A stretch of 64,000 bases of DNA from Protopterus annectens (Eukaryota; Chordata; Ceratodontiformes; Protopteridae). The notes below the pieces were generated by a model. The model ran no database searches. It was not told the DNA's origin and saw nothing but the letters and a program-made list of their open reading frames with translations. Where the stretch lies: the NCBI RefSeq assembly GCF_019279795.1, contig NC_056748.1, forward strand, positions 612,631,416 to 612,695,415, in the 5' to 3' direction. The position numbers and the translations under genes were made by a program. Shown here piece by piece: positions 1 to 8,958 of the stretch (its first letter is position 1; each line of letters opens with the position of its first letter).

Positions 1-244
1 ATATGCATTCCCTCCTCTTCCTTTGATACACAAGGTACTACTAAAAATCAAGGAAGAACGTCCAAGGATAATCCTGATAGCCCCAAACTGGCCAAGACAA
101 CACTGGTACCCACTACTGAAGAGCATGTCTCAGAACAACATGTGGCCAATACCCCTGATGCCTTTGATGTTAACTCAGAACAACTACAGCATCATGCATC
201 CAAACCTAAAAACGCTGCAACTGACTGCATGGAACATCACATAG
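1..244 (+). pseudogene. C-terminal end of RT/RNase H/methyltransferase-like ORF (copy B)
   Basis: The frame ending at 244 encodes the C-terminus of the DIRS pol ORF, including the conserved block IAPNWPRQHWYPLL. In vertebrate DIRS elements this tail after RNase H is usually described as a DNA adenine-methyltransferase-like domain; that role is family knowledge, not shown here. The 5' part is missing because of the window edge. It overlaps the start of the YR frame, the same arrangement as in copies D and G. Confidence 0.8.
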
Positions 245-1272
245 CAGCAGCTAATCCAGAACTTTCCCAAAGAGTTAAAAACATTATTCTTGAAGCACGC
301 AGACCTTCAACAAGAAAGAACTATGCTGGAAAATGGAAAAGGTTTGTCATTTGGAGTACCGAAAGAGGAAAAGATGTGTCAAACATAGATATGCCTAACA
401 TTCTGGAGTATTTGGCCGAACTTCTTCATTCAGGCCTGTCCTACTCCTCCATCAAGATACATGCATCAGCTATTTCAGCAGAATACAGCTTTGATCCTCC
501 TGTTTTTTCGCACCCTTTGCTCAGGCAGTTCCTCAGAGGAATCAAGAATGTAAAACCTCCAAGGAAACCACCATTACCAGCTTGGGACTTAAACTTTGTG
601 CTAGAAAAGTTGACACTAGCACCCTTTGAACCAGCAGCAACAGCAGACCTACAACACCTGTCATGGAAAACTGCTTTCCTACTGGCAATTACTTCAGCAA
701 GGAGGGTTTCAGAACTACAGGCCTTAATGGCAGTGCAACCCTTCCTAATCTTCCACCAAGATAGAGTGTCCTTGAGGACTAATCCTACATTTATGCCTAA
801 GGTGGTATCCAGAGTATCTTTAAACCAGGCAATCCACCTACCTTCCTTCTTTCCCAACCCACAAAACAGAGGGAAAGAATACTGCATACCTTGGATGTAC
901 ATAGACAGCTACGCTACTACTTGGACAGAACAAAAATAGCAGAAAGACTGACCAACTTTTGTAGCCTATGCAACAGGAAGGGAAGGAAAAGCTATTTCCA
1001 AACAGACAATCTCCAAATGGATAGGAAATTGCATACGATACTGTTACTCCTTCCATGGAAAACCAATTCCACAGAACATAAGACCTCATTCTACAAGGGC
1101 AACAGCCACTACCACAGCCTTCTTACGAGGAGTGGCAACCAAAGACATTATTGAGGCGGCTACTTGGACCTCCGTGCATACATTTGCCAAGCATTATAAT
1201 TTGCCTCTTTATTCCAGATCCCGAGCAGGGTTTGCCACTGCTGTACTGCAAGGGATCTTAAACACACCATAA
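142..1272 (+). pseudogene. Tyrosine recombinase, frameshifted (copy B)
   Basis: This is a DIRS integrase-type tyrosine recombinase that would insert the circular DNA product at a short target. It shows the N-terminal ILEARRPSTRKNYAGKWKRF block (a SAM-like DNA-binding region), the first catalytic Arg in SARRVSELQAL, and the HSTRA box (HxxR) near 1087-1101. The probable nucleophile Tyr is in AKHYNLPLY. The frame breaks near 870 and again near 955, so no single ORF covers it. The protein end is the TAA at 1270-1272, just before the ICR. Overall identity to the YR of copy G is very high. Confidence 0.85.
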
Positions 1273-1311
1273 TCTACCTTTATCCTCCTCCCTAGTTGGC
1301 TATGGTATTCT

Positions 1312-1409
1312 ACCCACTTGTTATGACTGCAGATGCATCCATGAAGGACATAGTACAGTTTTGTACCTACCATAAATGTAGATGTCGAACTGGATAGCAT
1401 CTGCAGTCA
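1312..1409 (+). repeat. Internal complementary region (ICR), copy B
   Basis: The central word GAACATAGTACAG of other copies appears here as GGACATAGTACAG. It equals the reverse complement of the 3' tip (CTGTACT) joined to the 5' tip (ATGTCC). Left and right arms match the outer parts of the 5' and 3' ITRs. This is the known DIRS signature thought to template circle closure. Confidence 0.9.
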
Positions 1410-1608
1410 GGATTACCTCCCTCCTTCCCCTCTGTGGTACTCCTAGGGTGTTTACCCTCCTAATAGCTAGCTGTTGGGGGGGAGTCTTTTATGGTGTATT
1501 TGTTTGTATATATGTACATATATGCTTATTGTTGTGTTTACCTCTATCTATTTGGAAACATTGGCATCTATCCAAATTTTACCCTGCAAGAGGGCTACTG
1601 GCATCTGG

Positions 1609-1827
1609 GGCAAGAAACACTGAGGAAAATGGCGTCGGCTGATGCTTTTATACCCGAAGACCAGCAGAGATGACGTCGGGTGGAGTGCGACATCAGCCGA
1701 AGCCGGACCCGGACTTTGGAATCCGGCCGACTGCAGGGCTGCCTGACGACAGGACAACCCACTTGTTATGACTGCAGATGCTATCCAGTTCGGACATCTA
1801 CATTTATGGTAGGTACAAAACTGTACT
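1609..1827 (+). repeat. 3' inverted terminal repeat, copy B
   Basis: Begins at GGCAAGAAACACTGAGG and ends GTACAAAACTGTACT. It is the inverted counterpart of the 5' ITR seen whole in copy G, including a reversed TATA box (TTTATACCC) and TGACGTC. The private word ACTTGTTATGACTG matches its own ICR. Confidence 0.9.
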
Positions 1828-2268
1828 TTGCGCTACTACTTGGACAGAACAAAGTCTTTCAGAAAGTCTGACCAGCTTTTTGTAGCTTTTGCTGCTGGAT
1901 TGCAGGGAAAAGCAATTTCCAAACAGACAATTTCTAAATGGATTGGAAATTGCATTCGATTCTGCTACTCTTTTCATGGAAAAACTGTGCCAGCTGACAT
2001 CAGGCCACATTCCACCAGAGCTACAGCCACCTCCACAGCCTTTTTAAGAGGAGTGGCAACAAAGGACATTTTAGAAGCTGCTGCATGGAGCTGCGTGCAT
2101 ACATTTTCCAAACATTACAACCTGCCTTTATACTCCAGGTCCAGAGCAGGATTTAACTCTGCAGTCCTGCAGGGCATTTTAGCTACACCATCTTTGTCTT
2201 GGTGCCTACTACCCCCAGGTTGGCTATGGTATTCAACCCATATGTCAGGACTGCAGTTGCATCCTTGA
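1828..2268 (+). pseudogene. Tyrosine recombinase C-terminal half (copy A)
   Basis: This is the catalytic C-terminal part of a DIRS YR: HSTRATATSTAFLRG (HxxR box), then FSKHYNLPLYSRSRAG with the likely nucleophile Tyr. The N-terminal half was separated by the insertion of copy B. The usual stop after QGILATP is absent, so the frame reads through into the ICR and stops at 2266-2268. Apart from the split, this stretch is open, indicating a fairly young copy. Confidence 0.85.
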
Positions 2269-2334
2269 AGGACATAGTACAGTTTTGTACCTACCATAAA
2301 TGTAGATGTCCGATAGGTATGCAACTGCAGTCAG
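2236..2334 (+). repeat. ICR, copy A
   Basis: Contains GGACATAGTACAG flanked by arms ending CTGCAGTTGCATCC and GGTATGCAACTGCAG. The word CATATGTCAGGACTG is repeated exactly in the 3' ITR of the same copy. Confidence 0.9.
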
Positions 2335-2502
2335 ATTTTCCCTCCCACCTACCCCTCTGTGATATACTTTTGGGTTTCTACCCCTCATTTTAGCTACCTG
2401 GGGTAATCTTTTATGGTGTATTTGTTTTTATGCTGTTGTACTTGTCTGGAATTTTTTCTCTATTTTTCAAAATTTAGCCTTCCTTAGAGGGCACCTGGCA
2501 TC

Positions 2503-2716
2503 TGGGGCAAGAAACACTGAAGATGATGGCGTCGGCTGACGTTTTTATACCCCAGGCGCTCTGACGTCGTGGAAAGGGCGACATCAGCCGACGCCGGACC
2601 CAGACTTTGGAATCCGGCCGACCGAAGGGCTGCCTGAGGCAGGACAACCCATATGTCAGGACTGCAGTTGCATACCTATCGGACATCTACATTTATGGTA
2701 GGTACAAAACTGTACT
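2503..2716 (+). repeat. 3' ITR, copy A
   Basis: Starts TGGGGCAAGAAACACTGAAG and ends ACAAAACTGTACT. Contains a reversed TATA box (TTTATACCCC) and GACGTC. The next bases, TTCTCTC, mark the flank. Confidence 0.9.
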
Positions 2717-4051
2717 TTCTCTCTACTGCGGTGGTGGTGCTGCGGTAGCGTTGTCGCCTCACAGTAAGACGTCCTGTTTGATTCTCAGCTAGTGTGTCTT
2801 CTGTGTGGAGACATGCGTGAATGGGCGTACCTTCGTTGAAGGTTGTGCGTCAGAGCTGGCAACTCGGCACGTAAAAATCTACTGCCAATCATTAGCAGAC
2901 TGGAGTTTCGCTGTGGCAACTCTTAACCGGGAAAAGCCGAAAGACACATCTCTGGTTCTCTCTGAATAGAAATTACTAGTTTTGTACAAACAGTTAAGAA
3001 AAAGTTGTAAGAGAGGGCAGAGGAGAAGAAGCAGAAAGTGTGCCATGCACGGTGAATGCACATTATGTGATGTAACTTTTTGAATTTGGATTAATAAAGA
3101 TATGTCCCTGCTTGAAAAAAGAATATTTGCTGTGCTTCTGCAAGACCCAATCAAAACAACTTTCAAAAGCACAGGGCAACTTCTGTTAGCAGCTTTTATG
3201 ATCGGGTATCACTGTGCAGCACACACAGCAACCTCCACAGAATAACATTAGCAACACTTTTCACAGCTGTAAAAGCTGTAATGCACTTTGCATTGCAACT
3301 AAAATGAAAGTGTGTTGGTGTAAAGTGTGTGTATTTTTAAGCTGTCATTTGGGTTGTAGCCATGATTTTTAGCGCTGTACACTTCCAAAATACAAACTGT
3401 GAAGTGTAGTCCTCCTCCTAGTACAGTGCATGTTTCAGGAGAACATTTTACAATAACACCATATTCATTTTGTAAGTCTCTCTTAATGCAAATTCCACAT
3501 GTTATGCAAAGTTGGTAAAGTGCACACTGTAGCATATATGACATAAGGCTGGCTAAACCCTTGCCTATTTGTTTTGTATATGATTGCAGTAAGTGTTAAG
3601 TTTCTAAGGCTGTAATATACTTCACACTTGCACACATTATGATTCCGTCTCTCTGACCATAATTGGGCTCTTGGCGTGATTATTAGGAAGATCTTTGAGG
3701 GCAGAGCTAAGTGAAGAGACTTGAATGTTGACACCCATGCCAATAATGTGTAACAAATTACTTACAATCTGAGACCCAGTTGTAATGGTCTGTATGTCGT
3801 ACTGCTGTAGGATTCTCTTATCTCAGAGGTCTGTCCGCCTTTGTGATGATCACAGAACTGTATTTGTCCCATCTCTGTCTTCATGCAGAGTGGTGGTGGG
3901 TTTGAGTAAGCATTCTTGTTTGAAAACACTGATAAAATGTATTAGCTTAGAATGATTTCTATTCAGTTATAGTAGTGTATTCTAAATTTAACGGTATATA
4001 TAACCATTACCAGCTTACTACTTATAAGAGAAAACGAGTGTCCCATATATA
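2717..4051. other. Non-coding flank with SINE-like fragment
   Basis: No convincing gene. Bases about 2725-2960 resemble a widespread vertebrate tRNA-related or SINE-like repeat: GTCGCCTCACAGTAAGACGTCC followed by TTTGATTCTCAGC, a weak B-box-like motif, and CTTCTGTGTGGAG. This resemblance is from memory and unverified. The rest, to the Tc1 end, is AT-rich unique-looking sequence. ORFs here are short and show no recognisable motif. Confidence 0.4.
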
Positions 4052-5183
4052 CAGTGGATATAAAAAGTTTACACACCCCTGTTAAAATGCTAGGTTTTTG
4101 TGATATAAAAAATGAGCACAATAAATCATTTCAAAACCTTTCCCACCTTTAATGTGACCTATAAGCTGTACAGTTCAATTGAAAAACAAATCCGTTAGTG
4201 GAAAAAATATAAAAAATGTACAATACGCTGGTTGCATAAGTGTGCACACCCTTAAACTAATACTTTGTTGAAGCACCTTTTGATTTAATTACAGCATTCA
4301 GTCTTCTTGGGTACAAACCTGCCATCAATTAAAGAGACTGATTAACCCCAAATAAAGTTCAGCTCTCCTAGTAAGATTTTTCTGACATTTACTCAATTGC
4401 CTGCTACAGCAAAAGACATGGTTCGCAGAGAGCTTAAAGCATCAAAGGGATCTTATTGTTGAAAGGTATCAGTAAGGAGAAGGGTACAAAAAATTTCCAC
4501 AGCATTGGATATACCTTTGGAACACAGTGAAGACAGTCATCAAAAAGTGAAGAAAGTATGGGACAACAGTGACATTGCAAAGAATTAGGGGTCCCTCCAA
4601 AACTGATGAAAAGATAAGACGAAAACTGGTCAGGGAGGCTGTCAAGGGACCTACAGCAACACTGAAGGAGCTGCAGGAATTTCTGGCAAGTACTGGTTGT
4701 GTACTACATATGACAGTCTCCCATATTCACCGTATTTCTGGACTGTGGGTAGGGTTGCAATACAGAAGACTTTTCTTACACAGAAAAACATCCAGGCTAA
4801 AATTTGCATAACAAACATTGTTTCCCAAAAGCATGTGGGAAAATGTGTTATGGTCTAATGATATCAAGGTTGAACTTTCTGTCCACAATTCCAAAAGGTA
4901 CGTTTGGCGCAAAAATAACACTTTGCATCACCAAAAGAACACCACCCCCACAGTGAAGCATAGTGGTGACAGTGTCATGCTTTGGGGTTGCTTTTCTTCA
5001 GCTGGAACTGGGGCTTTAGTGAAAGTGGAGGGAATTATGAACAGTTCCAAATACCAGTCACTTTTGGCCCAAAACCTTCAGGGATCTGTTAGCTGAAGAG
5101 GAATTTCGCCGTTCAACGCGATAATGACCCCAAGCAAATATTCAGATCAACAAAAGAATGGCTTCAGCAGAAGAAAATTAAAG
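4052..5183 (+). mobile_element. Tc1/mariner transposon, left part
   Basis: The left terminus is CAGTGGATATAAAAAGTTTAC after a TA. The right terminus at 35568 is its inverted match, also next to a TA (35569-35570). The inverted repeats extend about 230 bp. The transposon is interrupted after 5183 by copy C and resumes near 35086; without the insertions it would be about 1.6 kb, normal for Tc1-like elements. This is the outermost element of the nested stack. Confidence 0.9.
4400..5183 (+). pseudogene. Tc1-like transposase, N-terminal and central part
   Basis: This is a degenerate DDE transposase. The start region (MVRRELKASKGS near 4419) corresponds to the helix-turn-helix part. The stretch [10 protein letters not shown] near 4850-4875 corresponds to the first catalytic Asp block, but Asp is Asn here. 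[20 protein letters not shown] (near 4990-5045) is the typical central block, and RDNDPKQ (about 5117-5137) is the second catalytic Asp block. Several stops and frameshifts make it non-functional. The third catalytic block lies about 30 kb away, near 35160. Confidence 0.88.
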
Positions 5184-5186
5184 ATG

Positions 5187-5372
5187 ATGTTCTTCGTGTT
5201 TCACTGTTGCAGTCATTACATTTGGGTAATCTGCTGGCAGGTTGCCCTCAGTCGGCCTGATTAACAAAGTCTTGGGTCCTGCGTCGGTTGCTGTCCCTTC
5301 TTCCATGACATCAGGTCATCAGGGGTATAAAACATGCAGCCGACGTCATTACCCCTTTTTTCTTGCCGTGCG
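5187..5372 (+). repeat. 5' ITR with promoter, copy C
   Basis: Runs from the ATGTTCTTCGTG tip to TTTCTTGCCGTG. A TATAAAA box lies at 5326-5332, upstream of the conserved CATTAC...TTCTTGCCG start-site-like segment. The copy word CATTTGGG matches its 3' ITR. Confidence 0.85.
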
Positions 5373-5498
5373 GTGCAGAAGCAGTTCGCAAGTGCTGGTC
5401 AGCTGACTCCTGAAATTTTCGTTTTCGAGTTTCAGAACCGAAGTTTTTAACTTAAAGCCAAGTACCCCGTTGGGGAAACTTTTTCTTGCTCCTTCCCG

Positions 5499-6916
5499 AT
5501 GTCAGTAAAAGTTAATAATCACATTACTTGTGGAAAGCAAATACCTCAAATATTTTCATCTGTACTGTATTCCTTGCCTAGGCCCTGACCACGACATACC
5601 TTGCTGTTGGTTTTGTGCTTTATTTAATCAGCACACAATCCGTCGTCTGTACATTTTTGCTTCTAAATATTTCGGTTCTCTGTTTAATTATCCAGAAATT
5701 ACGTCTGTTAGCCATCCGACTACGGGAATTTCGAAAAAACGCAAAGATAAAGACAGGCCATTGAGGTCCAAAACTGCAGACGACACTTCTCCTAAGCCAG
5801 TCGCCAGTTCGCCAGTACTCAGTGACACGCTTTCGCAGCCCCTGATACCTGCTACTTCTGACTCGCAGGCCTCTACTGAGACCCATTCAGAGTCCAGTAT
5901 GCCGCGAGATACTTCAGCTATGGAAACCATGGACGTCTCTACCTTGGATGGGTCCAGAGAATCTGTGCAGTCACCGGCTTCTGAGGGTGTATTCAGGCCT
6001 ACAAACTTGCATATCAAACCAACTCCACCTTCAATACTAAGGCCTAAATCTCGATCTGTGTCGAAAAAAATGATGCCCAGGCCACATGCTCAGGCCCCTA
6101 TGCCTAAAAAACAAATTATCAAAATGGCTAAAGATCTAATTACTCTAATCAGGGGTAGTCAACCCCCCCCCCCCCTTCTAAGAGGCCTAGGCCTGTGCTT
6201 GACTATGAATCTTCTGATCAGGACTCTGTTTCTTTTGACTCTTCTAATGGTCTGGATTTGTCCATACCAAAGTATGAAGATTCTGATGCAGAGGATTCCA
6301 TTCCCTCTGCTTCGCCCCTGAGGATTTCTCTTTTGGTAAAACTTTACATACCTTACGGGAGCATTTCAACTGGGAAAGTTAGGAATTCTCCGATTCAAAA
6401 AAGAGGCTTAGGGATTTTCTTATTTTACCTCAGCATAGGCCTTTGGCTATACCTCCTGTACTAGATATTGTCGGTGTGTTTTCGGAATCCAGTATGGCCC
6501 CTGATTCCCTGCCTTCCCTTCCTCCAGGTCCTTGTAAACCTGACAGATACTATCCCACAAGTTCCTTTTCAAAAATCCTGTTGCAGATCCTGAAACCATT
6601 TCTCAAGGGCCTAAGGGCATTAAGGCTTCTACTGCTAAAAATCGTACCCCTTCTGATAGTGACTCCAGTGCGCTGGATAGATAGGATAAAAAGGTTTATA
6701 CTTCTGCAACCTTGGCTATCAGGGCTTTAAACTGCCAATTTCATATGTTAAAATACCAACAGCATATTGTTGGACTGCATAAACAGAAAATGATGTTGAT
6801 TTCTGACTGTGTGGAAAATAAAGATTTACAGGATTTATTGCATTCTGCTGAACAAGTTGGAAAACGTACTTTGCAATGTGGTTTTGATTCTTTATAGGCC
6901 TCTTGCAGGGCTGCTG
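5499..6916 (+). pseudogene. DIRS gag-like protein, part 1 (copy C)
   Basis: Starts at ATG in MSVKVNN. The Cys/His region (CIPCLGPDHDIPCCWFC) is recognisable but frameshifted relative to the start. An acidic, Ser/Pro-rich middle (DSDAEDSIPSASP in another frame) and the LNCQFHMLKYQQ block follow. A 13-C run at 6163-6175 replaces the short Pro codons of sibling copies. Copy D is inserted at GCTG^TTAC (6916/12417). Many stops; inactive. Confidence 0.8.
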
Positions 6917-7092
6917 ATGTTCTTCATCTCACATTGCTGCAGTCCTAACACTTGGGTAGTCCGCTGTCCCTCGGTCGGCCCGAATATCAGAGTATAAGGC
7001 TGACGTCGGTCAAGGCGCATTTGACTGACATCAGAACGTCAGGGTACAAATGCGCATGACCGACGTCATATCCTCAGTCTTTTTTGCCGCAT
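6917..7092 (+). repeat. 5' ITR, copy D
   Basis: Begins ATGTTCTTCATCTCACATTG. Contains GACGTC twice and TATAAGG near 6993; the TATA position used in other subfamilies holds TACAAATG here. The word CACTTGGG is repeated in the ICR and 3' ITR. Confidence 0.85.
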
Positions 7093-7232
7093 GGTCCGAT
7101 GCAGAAGCAGTGTTGCAAGTGCCGTTCGGCGTTCTGAAATATTTCGAATTCAGAGTTTCAGACCGAAGTCAGAGTTGGTTAAGTACCCCGTTGGGAATTT
7201 TTTGGGTTTTTCTTGCCTCAGTGGTTTACCGG

Positions 7233-8958
7233 ATGTCAGAAAAAGTAAATAACTGTATTTCTTGTGGGAAACAGATACCGCATAGGGATTACCATAATTT
7301 GTGTATACCTTGTTTGGGACCTGAGCACGGCGTTGTTGGGTGTCGCTTTTGTGCTAGGTTCAATAAGGGCACTATAAAGCGAAGGTTGGATTGTGCCAGG
7401 TTGGTCTTTGGGGGGCGGTGCAATGACAATATGCCGTCGGATGCTCCGGCCGCTTCCTCAAAGAAGCGCAAGGACAAGGCAGTTAAACCTAGGTTAGAGG
7501 AGTCCGAACGGACGCCGGTTCTTTAGAGCGTCAGTGGAACCGGTGGTTCCGGAGGCCTCTCTGGAGTCCCAGGGAGAAACTTTGTTTTTACAGGATGTGG
7601 CCTCCCAGGAGGCAGGTCAGGCTGTAGGGGCTTCTCAGATAACTGTACTCCCCTCCCTTCCTAAGGTGTCTAGGCCCTCTCTTTCTGTTTCCAAGGATTC
7701 TCCTAGAGGCAGGTCTAGTTTTGCTTCTGTGGGTGTCCCTCCTAGTTCTTCAGGTTCTGTGCCCAAGAAGCACATGCTTAAAATGGCAGAAGATTTAATT
7801 ACTTTAATTAGAGGCTCTATGCCCCCTCCTGATAAGAGGCCTAGGATGGAACCTGTGTTGGGGGATTATGAGCAGGCTTCTGATGTGTCTGAGTCTTCGG
7901 CTGAAGACTTGCAGGAGTATTCTCATTATTCTGATTCTGATGTGGATGATTCTACTCCTTCTGCTTCTCCTCCTGAGGATTTTTCTTTTTCAGAGACCCT
8001 TCACTCCATGAGAGAGCATTTTAAATGGGAAGGTCAGGATTTCTCTGATTCCAGGAAAAGGCTTAGGGAATTTTTGTTTTTACCCCAGCATAGGCCTTTA
8101 ACTATACCTCCTGTTCTGAATGTGGTGGAAGATGTGTTTGCAGAGGCTTCTCTTAATCCTGATTCTTTGCCTCCTGCTCCTGTTAAACCGGATAGGTATT
8201 ACAGGGTGCCTGAAGCTCATAAGTATCTTTTTAAGAGTCCTAGGGCAGACCCTGAAACTGTTAGCCAGTGGCCTAAGGGTGTTAAGGCTTCTGTTGTCAA
8301 GAATCCGGTTCCGGCAGATAAAGAGGCCAGGGCCTTGGATAGATGGGGAAAGAAAGTTTATACTTCTTCCACTCTAGCCATGAGAGCTTTGAATTGCCAG
8401 TTTCACATGTTGAAATATCAAAATTATCTCCTTTCACAGTTGAAATCTAAGGTTGATGCTCTGGCGGAAGGTATTGTTTGTAAAGAGTTACAAGATTTAG
8501 TGCATGTTTCTGAACAGGTGGGTAAGCATTCTTTGCAATGTGGTTTTGATGCTGTACAGGCCTCGTCTAGGGTGGCTGCCACTGGGTCAGTTCTTCGCAG
8601 GCATGCCTGGCTGAGGGATCAAAATTTATCTGACCATGTTAAAACTAGGATTTTGGATGCCCCTTTGCAATCTGATGTCTTGTTTGGTTCTCCTGTTGAG
8701 GCAGTTTTAAAGAAAATGGAAGACAAGGCTAAGTCTATGCAGACTGTTAAAGATTTTTTGCAGGTTCAGCCTCCAAAGTTTAGTAGAAATTGGCCTACTA
8801 AAGGGTGGACGTATCCTTCTTATGATTCCCAGTCTAGGGGTAGATCTAGGCGTGGCAGGGGCAGAGGTCAGGGCTCTTTCAGGCCTAGAACAGGGAGTTC
8901 TCCTGCACAGTCTTCGGGTGAGGGCAGGGGTCAGTCCTTTCGTAAACAGACCCAATGA
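7233..8958 (+). CDS. DIRS gag-like structural protein (copy D), one frameshift
   Basis: The start ATG (MSEKVNNCISCGKQIPHRDY) is chosen because every sibling copy begins the same way. Residues about 8-50 hold a double Cys/His motif: CxxC, H, H, CxxCLGxxH, CxxC, typical of DIRS gag. A Ser/Pro-rich linker follows, with a basic KKRKDK stretch, then the conserved PEDFSFSETLHSMREHF and LNCQFHMLKYQ blocks. RRHAWLRDQ comes next, and an Arg/Gly-rich C-terminus suggests nucleic-acid binding. A frame change near 7520 separates the first 98 codons from the remaining 470. The end overlaps the RT ORF by about 136 bases in another frame. Likely a particle or RNA-binding protein, by analogy. Confidence 0.85.

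Larger units (their letters stand above)
1..1827 (+). mobile_element. DIRS copy B, 3' portion, inserted in copy A
   Basis: This is the right part of a DIRS retrotransposon; its left part lies outside the window. In order it holds the end of the RT/RNase H ORF, a broken YR gene, an ICR, a pyrimidine-rich spacer and the 3' ITR. The element ends at the usual GTACT tip, and the YR gene of copy A resumes with TTGCGCTAC, consistent with insertion at G^TT. Its sequence is closest to copy G (23262-28752), including the YR N-terminus and ITR. Seen directly; family assignment from RT, RNase H and YR motifs in sibling copies. Confidence 0.9.
1828..2716 (+). mobile_element. DIRS copy A, 3' remnant
   Basis: This is the outer element into which copy B inserted. 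It resumes inside the YR gene, then has an ICR, spacer and 3' ITR, and ends at GTACT (2716) followed by non-DIRS sequence. The left portion lies outside the window. Its ITR and ICR arms (GTATGCAACTGCAG) differ from those of B, so it is a distinct copy. Confidence 0.9.

Noticed and set aside
2879-3172. Minus-strand 97-codon ORF in the left flank
   Set aside because: No motif, low-complexity Leu-rich start; not distinguishable from chance.
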